Assembly: GCF_023611925.1 (NCBI RefSeq)
Contig: NZ_CP091456.1
Span: forward strand, 1,778,001-1,842,000
Source: Avibacterium sp. 20-132
GTDB taxonomy: Bacteria; Pseudomonadota; Gammaproteobacteria; Enterobacterales; Pasteurellaceae
Direction of reading: 5' to 3'
Length of the DNA: 64,000 nt
Numbering within the stretch: position 1 is the first letter of the stretch; every line of letters begins with the position of its first letter. Positions 53,002 to 62,700 of the stretch are shown here, piece after piece. A model generated the notes under the pieces. It was not told the origin of the DNA. It worked only from the letters and a program-made list of their open reading frames with translations, and did no database searches. Both the position numbers and the translations under genes were made by a program.

Positions 53002-53808
53002 ATGCGTAATTATGAGAAAGAATTTATCCAATTATTTAATAAGATAGCGCCTCAATACCGACGTTCTTCCGTATTTTTAGATTTTATCACACTTTCTGCG
53101 ATAGAATTTTATCAAGCCACTTACGGTGCAAATGCTGATGCAGATTTAATAGCACGATTTAAGCATTCAAGGGCACGTTATGATAATGAAGAGTTTTTAA
53201 AATTGGCTCAACTTTTATCAATCGTGATCAATGCACTCACTGAGAAACCATACGATTTTCTCGGGACAGTTTTTATGGCACTGGAACTCGGCGACAATTA
53301 TAAGGGGCAGTATTTCACCCCCTCTTATATTGGTGATTTAATGGCTAAAGTCGTATTACAAGATTGTGATAGTACGATAAATCGCAAAGGATATATTACC
53401 CTTTCGGAGCCTTGCTGTGGATCAGGTGTTATGGTGATCGGTTGTGTTAATACACTGTATGAATATGGATTTAACCCTCAAAAACAGTTTTGCGTGCATT
53501 GCCAAGATGTTGATTTCACAGCTGCGATGATGTGTTATATACAATTATCACTTTTGCACATTCCCGCTTGTATCGTTGTAGGGGATACCTTATGCGATGA
53601 ACAACGTATTTGTATATATACGTTAGCGTATGTTATGGGGGATTGGTCATCAAAATGGGCTCTCAGTGATATTCAAAATAAAGCAGAGGCTGAAATTGTC
53701 GATGCTGAAGAATGGATTGAAACTGAATCGACATTAAAACCATCGTTTTTCCCTGCCATTGTGGGAGAGGAAGAAGTACTTGATGAAGATGAAGTGATTT
53801 TTTACTGA
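53002..53808 (+). CDS. N6-methyltransferase-like protein lacking the catalytic NPPY motif
   Basis: A 268-residue protein resembling HsdM-type N6-adenine methyltransferases. GDNYKGQYFTPSYIGDLMAK, then the SAM-binding motif SEPCCGSGVMVI and CQDVDFTAAMMCYIQLSLL. Where the catalytic (N/D)PP(Y/F) is expected after VVGDTL, no such motif is present. It may bind SAM or DNA without methylating, or act as an anti-restriction decoy. Last gene of the leader cluster. Confidence 0.75.
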   Translation: MRNYEKEFIQLFNKIAPQYRRSSVFLDFITLSAIEFYQATYGANADADLIARFKHSRARYDNEEFLKLAQLLSIVINALTEKPYDFLGTVFMALELGDNYKGQYFTPSYIGDLMAKVVLQDCDSTINRKGYITLSEPCCGSGVMVIGCVNTLYEYGFNPQKQFCVHCQDVDFTAAMMCYIQLSLLHIPACIVVGDTLCDEQRICIYTLAYVMGDWSSKWALSDIQNKAEAEIVDAEEWIETESTLKPSFFPAIVGEEEVLDEDEVIFY

Positions 53809-53814
53809 TAGAAC

Positions 53815-53841
53815 AAAAGCACTCAATAATGAGTGCTTTTT
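53815..53841. terminator. Bidirectional terminator
   Basis: Perfect 10-bp stem AAAAGCACTC/GAGTGCTTTT with loop AATAAT, then a further T. Confidence 0.85.
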
Positions 53842-53883
53842 ACTATTACGACGATGTCAAATACATTAGATAGGTATATAGAC

Positions 53884-54339
53884 TTACTGCTTTCTAAGCA
53901 TGTATTCAATATTATCCAATGTGTCCAATAGCACTGTTACAAGTACTTTGTTGTCTGATTTCTTTTGTAGTAATTTAGATATACATCTGTTGAAGTAGGT
54001 TGAATTATGCATTAACAATCCAAAATTTGGAGCTGTTGTTATCGTTGCCGTTTTGATCTCATTTCTAAATTTAAAAGTAAATTCTATAACTTTATCTCTA
54101 CAATAAAGTTCTAATGTCATGCATAGAAAACAGAATAATAAATTTATAAATGCTTCCTCTGTAAAAGCACAATATAAAGAAAAAAATAAACTGCACATAA
54201 GAAGGCCAGAAAATATATAAATTAGGATATTAATATTCTGTATAATTTTCCGTTCTCTTTGTTTTAAGAATTTCCTTAAGTAGTTAGAAAATTCAGTAAA
54301 CTCAAATAGATACTTTATTAATTCTTGTTTTTCGTTCAT
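53884..54339 (-). CDS. Hypothetical two-helix membrane protein
   Basis: A 151-residue protein with two adjacent membrane helices (about 37-80) and helical cytoplasmic ends, a SLATT-like layout, though I cannot assign the family. ATG 54339 has AAGGA upstream. AT-rich minus-strand cargo. Confidence 0.6.
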   Translation of the reverse strand: MNEKQELIKYLFEFTEFSNYLRKFLKQRERKIIQNINILIYIFSGLLMCSLFFSLYCAFTEEAFINLLFCFLCMTLELYCRDKVIEFTFKFRNEIKTATITTAPNFGLLMHNSTYFNRCISKLLQKKSDNKVLVTVLLDTLDNIEYMLRKQ

Positions 54340-54451
54340 TTTGTTTTTCCTTATGTGCATCTTCATTTAATAGGACTATTTTGAGTAAATGCCGCATTCA
54401 GTTTTAAAATGTTATGGTTCATGATATTCCTCATTACCGTTTTTAATTATA

Positions 54452-55093
54452 TTAAGTATTATATTTTCGCCAAACCCGTAATACCGTACTTTCACTTGTA
54501 TTAAGGATTGCAGCGGTCTCTTTAATGGATGTCCCATTTTTTCGCTGTTCAATAATGGCGTGGTGTAATGCGGTATTAGGTTGCCGTCCTTGATATTTCT
54601 TTTGTTTGCGTGCTAGTGCAATTCCCTGATATTGTCGTTCTTTTCGTTTTTGGAAATCATTGTGTGCCACACTGACGGCAAGTTTTAAAAACATATTCTG
54701 CATTGCAGAAAAGAGATCCGACATTAAAAATTTAGGGTCAAAAACCTCCGCACTTGTACCGAGGCTTTGTGACACGGTATCAAAGTCAAATACCTCAGGA
54801 ACCTGAATTTTTGCCCCTTTTGATTGTATGGCATTAATTAACTCAAGGGCTTTTTTCGGTTCTAACCGTGTTAAGCGATCGATACTTTCAGCAATCACGA
54901 TATCGTTTTGTTGCAAATCACTAATTAACCGAGAAAGTTCTGGGCGTTTTTCCCATTCTGTTGTACCTGAAATTTTTTCACGATAAACCGCAACCACATA
55001 AAATCCTTTTTGTTTTGCGTCCTCAATCAATTTATCTTGGCGTTGTAGGTCTTGCTCTTCGGTTGAAACCCGCATATAAATTCGTGCGAACAT
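54452..55093 (-). CDS. Serine recombinase (resolvase/invertase family)
   Basis: A 213-residue small serine recombinase. Catalytic Ser10 in IYMRVSTEEQDLQRQ, then SGTTEWEKRPEL, VIAESIDRLTRLEP, and a C-terminal HTH (SIKETAAILNTSESTVLRVW). Could resolve ICE multimers or invert a segment. A palindromic candidate crossover site lies 105 bases upstream. Confidence 0.92.
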   Translation of the reverse strand: MFARIYMRVSTEEQDLQRQDKLIEDAKQKGFYVVAVYREKISGTTEWEKRPELSRLISDLQQNDIVIAESIDRLTRLEPKKALELINAIQSKGAKIQVPEVFDFDTVSQSLGTSAEVFDPKFLMSDLFSAMQNMFLKLAVSVAHNDFQKRKERQYQGIALARKQKKYQGRQPNTALHHAIIEQRKNGTSIKETAAILNTSESTVLRVWRKYNT

Positions 55094-55196
55094 AAAATAC
55101 TCAATATACCTTCATTAAGGTCATTTTTTTATGACTCTGTTATTGAACCCCATTTTCGGTCTAAATGACGGAGGCATTTAATGGCTTTTTGCCAGT

Positions 55197-55220
55197 GTCA
55201 TTGAGGTATACCCTAATGAC
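55197..55220. promoter_or_regulatory. Candidate recombinase crossover/operator site
   Basis: GTCATT-GA-GGTATACC-CT-AATGAC: a 24-base near-palindrome (two mismatch positions per arm) centred on TA, as serine recombinase crossover sites are. More GTCATT/AATGAC motifs lie nearby (55124, 55163, 55300). The gap 55094-55348 has no gene. Confidence 0.5.
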
Positions 55221-55348
55221 GGTCACTATTTTGCAAAATATCAGGGGATTTTTAGATAGTTAATTGTTTTGAAATTTCAGAGAATTTAGGAGAGGAAAAG
55301 TCATTTAGGATAAATATACTGGAACAGGAGGAATGAGATTACATAACA

Positions 55349-55582
55349 ATGAGAGCTTTGATTATCGTTATATCCCTTCTTTTTTCAAGTTGGGCCAATG
55401 CTCAAATTCAAGCGGGCCAAATTTGCCACGCGGATCCCGAAGTGACAGAGTATAACTATGCGGGGGTATGGGAAAAATTTGAAGATGGTTGGATTTGTAA
55501 TTATTGGCAGTTTTTATCAGAAGATGAATGGGAAGAAGTGATTATAGAGGAAGAAGGAGTGGAAGCAGAAATTGATGAATAA
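55349..55582 (+). CDS. Small secreted acidic protein
   Basis: A 77-residue protein with a clear signal peptide (cleavage near ANA). The mature part has two Cys and a very acidic tail (EDEWEEVIIEEEG). The strong AGGAGG lies 17 bases upstream and better serves an overlapping 40-codon frame from ATG 55333, so translation may be coupled. Function unknown. Confidence 0.6.
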   Translation: MRALIIVISLLFSSWANAQIQAGQICHADPEVTEYNYAGVWEKFEDGWICNYWQFLSEDEWEEVIIEEEGVEAEIDE

Positions 55583-55589
55583 AAAGAAA

Positions 55590-55610
55590 CCCCAATTTCA
55601 TCAATTGGGG
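55590..55610 (+). terminator. Terminator hairpin
   Basis: CCCCAATT/AATTGGGG with a TCATC loop, followed by CTATCTCTTTT. Confidence 0.7.
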
Positions 55611-55735
55611 CTATCTCTTTTGCAAAGGGGGGTCCAGCTAATCAATGATCGCTATCTTCACAGTCCCTAAGTCTTCCTATATGCTATACTTCAATGACAT
55701 CGTTGTCAATGTGTTAATTAATATGGTTTAAAATT

Positions 55736-56485
55736 ATGGCATTTAAAATTAGTGAGCTTCACACTCTATTATCCCAAGCAAGAATAGAAACCTATCTATC
55801 TTACTTCAAAGATGAAGATGACCTTTCATTAAAAGATATGCAGGCATATGAACTCTATATTTGGAACATACAAATAAGTGGCGCACTTTTGGAAGTGATT
55901 AGCTTATATGAAGTAGCATTACGAAATGCCATTATTAATGCGCTAGAACCTAGTTATAGGGCACATAGTATTCTAAATGATAACTTTATTCGAGCATTAA
56001 AACCTGCAACAAGAGAAGAATTGCTCCGTATTGTAAATAAGTTGTCTTCACACAAAACCTATGAATTCCATTTCATCAATGGACGCTTACAGCCATTAAG
56101 AATAGATACTAATGAGATTTCGTCAGGAAAAGTTGTGGCAGAGCTTAACTTTATATTTTGGGAAAATATGTTATCACGAACTCATCGAATGAGATGGATA
56201 AATCATTTTAATAAAGCATTCCCTAATGTTTGTATTTCCTTCCCTGATGAACGTGATTTAATAGTGAATGAGATACATAACATAACAAGCCGAGTACGTT
56301 ATCTAAGGAATAGAATTTGTCACCATGAGCCAATTTTCGATGAAAGTAAAATCGATCTTATCAACGTATTTAATAATATAAAACAGGTGTTATGGTACAT
56401 TTCGCCTAAAACGGCAGATATATTGAAGCAACTTGAGCGTATAAGTCAAACAATCGCACGAAAACCTCAAAAAGAAAAGGCCTAA
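55736..56485 (+). CDS. Abi-like HEPN protein
   Basis: A 249-residue protein resembling the Abi_2/AbiD-AbiF family. YEVALRNAIINAL near residue 60 and RVRYLRNRICHHEPIF near 187-202. The latter contains an RNxxxH-type HEPN ribonuclease motif (RNRICH). Such proteins abort phage infection by RNA cleavage. It immediately precedes the relaxase operon; probable defence cargo. Confidence 0.85.
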   Translation: MAFKISELHTLLSQARIETYLSYFKDEDDLSLKDMQAYELYIWNIQISGALLEVISLYEVALRNAIINALEPSYRAHSILNDNFIRALKPATREELLRIVNKLSSHKTYEFHFINGRLQPLRIDTNEISSGKVVAELNFIFWENMLSRTHRMRWINHFNKAFPNVCISFPDERDLIVNEIHNITSRVRYLRNRICHHEPIFDESKIDLINVFNNIKQVLWYISPKTADILKQLERISQTIARKPQKEKA

Positions 56486-56488
56486 GGG

Positions 56489-56539
56489 AAATCCCCTAAG
56501 GGATTTAAGGGTAACCTTTCCAAGGGAAAGGTCTTACCC
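56489..56539 (+). other. Two tandem hairpins before the traI terminator
   Basis: AAATCCC-CTAA-GGGATTT (56489-56506), then GGGTAACCTTTCC/GGAAAGG-TC-TTACCC (56509-56539, 2-base bulge). Together with the following terminator they form a structured leader between the Abi gene and traI. oriT or attenuator are both possible. Confidence 0.5.
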
Positions 56540-56540
56540 G

Positions 56541-56573
56541 AAAAGGCCAAAGGGCTAAATGGCCTTTTCTTTC
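56541..56573 (+). terminator. Terminator upstream of traI
   Basis: AAAAGGCC/GGCCTTTT stem with a 12-base loop, then CTTTC. Confidence 0.8.
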
Positions 56574-56602
56574 ATTATTCATATTTTTTGCGAGATACCT
56601 TA

Positions 56603-58510
56603 ATGTTTAAATCACTGACACAGTTTTTTAAATCAAAACCACATACATCTAAAATAGTAAAAGATAACGCTCTCCCAAAGCAGGATATAGACGATTGGAT
56701 TAAGCCTCATTCTGCCCAAGAATTACTTAATACAGAATTGCGGCAGCGTTATCTTGGCTTGCTGTGGCAACAAGTCTCAATGACAAGGGAAATGTTTGAA
56801 CATTTGTATCAAAAACCCATTGAGCGTTATGCAGAGATGGTTCAGCTATTGCCAGCCTCAGAATCACATCATCACGCCCATTTAGGTGGGATGCTAGACC
56901 ACGGTTTAGAAGTCATTTCTTTTGCGGCTAAATTACGCCAAAACTATGTTTTACCATTAAATGCAGCTCCAGAAGAACAAGCAAAACAAAAAGATGCTTG
57001 GACCACAGCAGTGATTTATTTAGCCTTAGTCCACGATATTGGTAAATCTATTGTAGATATCGAAATACAGTTACAAGATGGAAAACGTTGGTTTGCTTGG
57101 AATGGTGTCCCAACGTTGCCGTATAAGTTTAAGTATATAAAGAAAAGGGATTATGAGCTTCATCCAGTATTAGGGGGATTTATCGCGAATCAACTGATTT
57201 CCAAAGAAACTTTCGATTGGCTAGCAAATTATCCCGACGTCTTTTCTGCATTAATGTATGCTATGGCGGGACATTATGATAAAGCGAGTGTATTAGCTGA
57301 AATTGTGCAAAAAGCAGATCAAAACAGTGTTGCTCTTGCTCTTGGCGGTGATATTACTAAACTTGTCCAAAAACCAGTAATTTCCTTTGCAAAACAACTT
57401 GTTTTAGCCTTACGTTATTTAGTTTCACAAAAATTTAAAATCAGTGCTAAAGGTCCAGGAGATGGTTGGCTTACCGAAGAAGGGTTATGGCTAATGAGTA
57501 AAACTGCGGCAGATCAAATTCGAGCTTATTTGATAGGACAGGGGATTAGTGCGCCGAATGATAATCGTAAACTGTTTGATGAAATGCAAGCTCATCAAGT
57601 TATTGAAAGTACGTCAGAAGGTATGGCGATTTGGTATTGTCAGTTAAAGGCAGATGCAGGTTGGAAACCAAAAGATAAGTTTAGCTTGTTACGTATTAAA
57701 CCTGAGGTAATTTGGGATAATGTTGATGATCGCCCTGAATTATTTGCTGGAACAATCCGTGTTGTAGAAAAGGAAAATGAGGAAGAAGAAAATACATCGA
57801 ATACAATAAATGCTGTTGCAGATACTGCACCTATAAATAAAAAAGGAAATACAGAGACTACCTCAAACTTACAAGAGAAAGATGCCGAACTTCAATCACA
57901 TAATATTGATGCAACATTAGAAAATAATGATGAGAATAGTGTTGATTTTTTACTAAATATGTTCGCACCTAATAGCAATAATAAGCAAAAAGTTGAGAAT
58001 ATATCTTCTGAGAATTCTGAAACTGAGGCAACAATGACATTAAAATCTGAGTCAGAGGATTTAGATACTTGTATCACTGTTGAAACGGAGGCTGTTGTTG
58101 TATCTTCAACAGATAAAAATAAGCATTTAAAATCCGAAGGTCAGAAATTTGTGGATTGGCTAAAAGATAAACTGCTAAATAATAAACTCACTTTTAATGA
58201 TCGTACGGCAAAAGTTCATATTGTTAATGATTGTTTATTTATTGTTAGCCCAAGTTCTTTTGAACTATATTTACAAGAAAAAGGGAAGCCTTATAATGAA
58301 GAATGTGTAAATAATTTACAATATGAATTTCAAGCATTAGGCTTACATAGAAAACGAATGATCAAGGATGATACGACTAATTTTTGGCGTTGTAAGGTGA
58401 TTGGACCTAAAAAATCGTCATTCTTAACAGGTTATCTTGTCCCGAATACCAAATTATTTTTTGGTGATAAAATCTTAATAAATAATAGATACCTATTATT
58501 AGATGACTAG
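56603..58510 (+). CDS. traI: MobH-class relaxase TraI (ICE)
   Basis: A 635-residue TraI of the PFGI-1/MobH class. The N-terminal TraI_2 domain has the HHH motif (ASESHHHAHLGGMLDHGLEV, about 90-108) and an HD pair (ALVHDIGKS, about 150). A low-complexity linker (about 390-510) leads to a TraI_2_C winged-helix domain (KFVDWLKDKLL onward). It nicks oriT and pilots the strand to the recipient. ATG 56603 chosen; CGAGA upstream is a weak RBS. Confidence 0.93.
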   Translation: MFKSLTQFFKSKPHTSKIVKDNALPKQDIDDWIKPHSAQELLNTELRQRYLGLLWQQVSMTREMFEHLYQKPIERYAEMVQLLPASESHHHAHLGGMLDHGLEVISFAAKLRQNYVLPLNAAPEEQAKQKDAWTTAVIYLALVHDIGKSIVDIEIQLQDGKRWFAWNGVPTLPYKFKYIKKRDYELHPVLGGFIANQLISKETFDWLANYPDVFSALMYAMAGHYDKASVLAEIVQKADQNSVALALGGDITKLVQKPVISFAKQLVLALRYLVSQKFKISAKGPGDGWLTEEGLWLMSKTAADQIRAYLIGQGISAPNDNRKLFDEMQAHQVIESTSEGMAIWYCQLKADAGWKPKDKFSLLRIKPEVIWDNVDDRPELFAGTIRVVEKENEEEENTSNTINAVADTAPINKKGNTETTSNLQEKDAELQSHNIDATLENNDENSVDFLLNMFAPNSNNKQKVENISSENSETEATMTLKSESEDLDTCITVETEAVVVSSTDKNKHLKSEGQKFVDWLKDKLLNNKLTFNDRTAKVHIVNDCLFIVSPSSFELYLQEKGKPYNEECVNNLQYEFQALGLHRKRMIKDDTTNFWRCKVIGPKKSSFLTGYLVPNTKLFFGDKILINNRYLLLDD

Positions 58511-58556
58511 ATACTTCTAGGTTTATCTAAAAAATATAATTTAATATGTATCTAAA

Positions 58557-59726
58557 TCATTTAATATTTTGGTTGTCTTGACGTATTCTATAATAATATA
58601 CTAATAAACCTATTAACTTTTCTTCAAGTGATGTTTGTAGCATATAATCTTGAGGCGTAAGACTGTACTGGTAAAGTTGTTGCTCAATCGGTGGATTTAT
58701 ATTTATAGTGCGCTCCATATCATAAAGTGCTGTTTTTAATTGAGAAATTGTTATTCCTTTTTTTTCTTGTTCTGCTGTAATTAGCTCTTTTTGTAATTGT
58801 GTTATTTTCTGTTTCAGTTGATTTTTTGCCAACTCTTTTTGAATGTATTCTACATATTTAACAATGTTTTCTTGTTGGTTTAATTGATACTGTAATTCAA
58901 TATTCATTGAGTCAATTGTTAAGATACCTGGTGAACTATGTGGTATAGGTTGAAAGTTCTCACTTTTTTGTTGTAGATAAAAATAACTAACTAGAAAGGA
59001 TAGTATAACACCTATGCAAAAACTACTTAGAAGGCTAATGTAGCGTCTATTATTTTTAGGTGGAGAAAAACTATGAGTTGCTTCTATCACTGGGGCATTG
59101 GGATGTTCATAGTTTATTATCTTTTGTGCTCTAGAGGGAGTTTTTTGAATTTCTTTTTTAACGTTTATGTTCTTCTTCTCTTCTATATGAAAATTATTAT
59201 CCCGCTCTCTTTCTATTTTCAGTTTCTCTTGTAATAAGTTTAATGTATTAGTCAGATTACAAGATGTATTTGTATGTAGACTAATTTGATTTAGTATTTC
59301 TGTAAGGTGATTTTTTAGCCTGTAGAGCTCTTTTGAGGTTTTATCATCAATGTTTATACTTAAGATTAAAGGACTAATATGTTTATTTAACCAATTTAAG
59401 ATATTTATCCTAGCCTGAATTCCATCAGGCCAGAATGTAGACCAGTGATTACTCATTAAAGTAGCCATAATGCTTAGATTTTGATTTATTTGTGTAATAG
59501 TGGGATCTAAATAAGATTTGGCAACGGTATAATAGCAAAGCGTTTGTAGATCCATACCATTTTGGTTAAATATACCATAGGATAAATTAGCAACTTTCCT
59601 CCAGTCAATACGTTTTTCTGGACGACTGAGAAAGTTGATTTGCTCCCTAATTTTTAAATAAGCATCTGTATTAGAAGGGTTTTTGCCTACTTGGATTTCC
59701 GTAATGTTTTTATCCATATTTTTCAT
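58557..59726 (-). CDS. VasL/TagA-like T6SS protein (ImpA_N domain)
   Basis: A 389-residue protein. The N-terminal ImpA_N region (IDWRKVANLSYGIFNQNGMDLQ, HWSTFWPDG) is followed by a single membrane helix (about 228-250) and a C-terminal coiled, VasL-like part. TagA/VasL proteins cap the sheath at the membrane distal from assembly in T6SS. Convergent with traI, 46 bases between stops. Confidence 0.85.
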   Translation of the reverse strand: MKNMDKNITEIQVGKNPSNTDAYLKIREQINFLSRPEKRIDWRKVANLSYGIFNQNGMDLQTLCYYTVAKSYLDPTITQINQNLSIMATLMSNHWSTFWPDGIQARINILNWLNKHISPLILSINIDDKTSKELYRLKNHLTEILNQISLHTNTSCNLTNTLNLLQEKLKIERERDNNFHIEEKKNINVKKEIQKTPSRAQKIINYEHPNAPVIEATHSFSPPKNNRRYISLLSSFCIGVILSFLVSYFYLQQKSENFQPIPHSSPGILTIDSMNIELQYQLNQQENIVKYVEYIQKELAKNQLKQKITQLQKELITAEQEKKGITISQLKTALYDMERTININPPIEQQLYQYSLTPQDYMLQTSLEEKLIGLLVYYYRIRQDNQNIK

Positions 59727-59761
59727 ATCTATTCTTTAAAATAAAGCATTTAAAAAGCATA

Positions 59762-62700
59762 CTAATATAATGTTTCAGGTAATTTGAATAGTTTAAATAG
59801 TTCCTTAGAAAATGGATTGTCTGAGGCATCAATATGTACTCTATAAGTAGCATATCCTCCATCAACATCATAGCGAATATCAAATGATCCTTCTTTTTCA
59901 TTACTTATTTTTCCAGTAGTAAGTAATTTCATTTGTGCCCAAGGTCCTTTGAAGATTAAACTACGTGGAGCATTACTTGATGTTGGAACGAGTGTCAGCT
60001 TACTTTCTACATTCGCATTCATTGAATTTGGCCAGACAATATTTGTTTGTTTTTTTAAGCCATGTGAATAATCAATAATTTGACCATCAAGATTTAATAC
60101 ACTACGTCTTTTATTTGCTGAAATATTGATTGGCTCAATGGTAAATTGAATACCAATTCCATTTCCTGTATTAAAGAACGTATCTCTAATTTCTTGAGCC
60201 AGCATTAATTGCTCAACGACATCATTCCTAATTAATGGTGAGTGATCCTCTGATAATTCAGTTAGGTCGCTTTCGATAAATGGTTTTAAATTATGTTGAT
60301 AAAATTCATCCAAAATCCCATTAGGGGCAAAAAAACGGGTGAATTCACTTAGTGGAACCTCTTGTGCGCTATCAGAAAAAGGATAACGCCCATCTATATA
60401 GGTTTTATATAGTTTTACCACTTTATTGTTCCATTCAACTTCTAATGAAACAATAGCTGATTTTAATACTGCACGCCAAGAATATTCCGCAAGTTGTCCT
60501 AACCAACGAGAAACTGGTTGAGGCTGTGTTTTTGCTAATTGCTGCAGTTCTAGAATAGGATCAGATGAGCGCTGATCTATTCTTAATTTTACTGCTTGTA
60601 ATGCAGCTTTTCCAGAATCTGGTGCATTATGGATGGATAGAAGATAGCGATGTAGATCAGATAGCTTCTGATAAATATCTTGCAATGCACTATTTTTGTT
60701 TTCTGCATCGTTTAAGACTGATTTTTCTTCAGCAAAACTATGATCTATCTGCGACATTAATCGATACTCTAGCGTATTTATTGCTTCTTGCAATTCCTTT
60801 CCTTCTTTATCTGGTAATATAGGCGGTAGCGTATTTTCGCTTAAAATAACCAAGGCTCGCTTAATTGTTTGTTCTCCGCCTGTTATTTTTTCAATTGCAC
60901 TTATTGCTTCTTCCAGGTTAGCAAAATCCCTAATATCTAAATTATTTAGCGCAGATCGCCAAGTGGAAATATAATCATTCACATATTGTTCTGAAATACG
61001 CTCGCTAATACGTTGTCGATCTGCGTCGCTGTATTCCATATTTTCTTTAAGATTTAATACCCAACTATCCATTGCTATTAAATCAATTAAATGCTCATTT
61101 TGTTTAACAAAATAATTTTTTAGTCCATGTTCTGTAAAGAATCTAGGGATCTTCAATAATTGCTCATTATTTGCCATATACACTGTATCAAAACCTGAGC
61201 CTATTTCATCCCTATAATTCAAAGGAGCCGCAAGCACAGTGTTTGCTTTTATTTTTAAGTTTTGGTAAACCCGATCGTAAATTGAGAGACGAGCTAATTC
61301 GATTTGAGCATCCTTTATGGATAAATCATAGGGTTTATAAGCCTCAATGAGAATCTCATCTCCGTTTAATCGACCGTTAAACCAGTTAGTATGTTGCAAT
61401 GCATAATCTAGATGTAACATTAGATTATCTTGTAATCCTTTTTGTCCTGGAAATTCATTACTCCAGTAATTACGCATAAACTCTTTGACAAAACGGTTAT
61501 CTCTACCTGTTTTATCATCAAGCATACGCATTACCCTTAGAATTTCTAATTTTTCTTCACTTTCTGCTGGCGCATTATTGAGTTCGATTAGTAAACCACT
61601 CATAATGGCTGGAATAAACCTTAATTGAAGAAGCCTTAAATAAGTGCTTTCTACATAGGGGCCAATATCGTTACCTTGATATAGTCCCATATCCTTAAAA
61701 ATATAAGATTTATCGTGATAATTGCCGTAAGATAATGTGGCTTCTCGGATCGGGTTAAGTAGTGGTAATTGTTTATCGCCAAAATGATCTTGCTCAGAGG
61801 AAATAGGGATCGCTTTAAACTCTTTTACTTGTTCAAGTACATTGATACCAGCCTGATAGTTTTTATAATAGAAGTAATGCCAGCTTCCTAATAAAGCTAA
61901 TGCAAGAATACCACTTGAGATACAAAATGTTTTTATGTAAGAGCGATATTGCTTTATCCAGCCTTGGCTTTCTTGTGCGAGATTTGGATAGCTAAAAATA
62001 ACTTGCTCAAAGAGTTCATTACAAAAATAAGGTTGAGTATTTTTTACTCCCCATATTGGGTAGGTTTGTCTACCAAGGTGATATTGTTCCGATGCAGACT
62101 GTACAAAAATGTCATCTATTTTCCCTTTTTGAGTTGCAGATGTCAGATAAACCCCTTTTAGAAAATGAAATGAACGACTTTTATTCGTCATTAAACTTTC
62201 CAGAAAGGGAATGCATATATCCATTGCTGTTGCTAATTGTCTTACATAGCTAAAAAGTTGGCTACGTTTTTCAGAAGTCGTTTGATAGAGTAAGGAAGGG
62301 AGTAGAGCATTCATTTGAGAAATCCAGTGATTCCAAAAATGCTCTAACTCTATTTTCCAATTTTCACCGTGTTGACTAAAGCTAATACCTAATGCAGCAT
62401 CTTTTTGTTCTTTATTTAATGTATGGTAAATACTATCAAAGCCGTGCAATATATCTAGTTTTGTCATAATCAGGTAGATGGGCAATGCTCCCTGAGTCAT
62501 CTCAAAAATATCTTGCAAACGCTGAGATAATAGCTTTACATACATTTCTTTCTGAGCTTTGTCTGACACTAATAATCTATGTATATCGATAGTAAGAATG
62601 ATGCCATTTAATGGTTGTCTTGCTCTTTGTTCGGCAATTTGGTGTAATAAATTACCCCACAATTTTTTATATAATTTGGGTTTTTCTTCAATATTATCGA

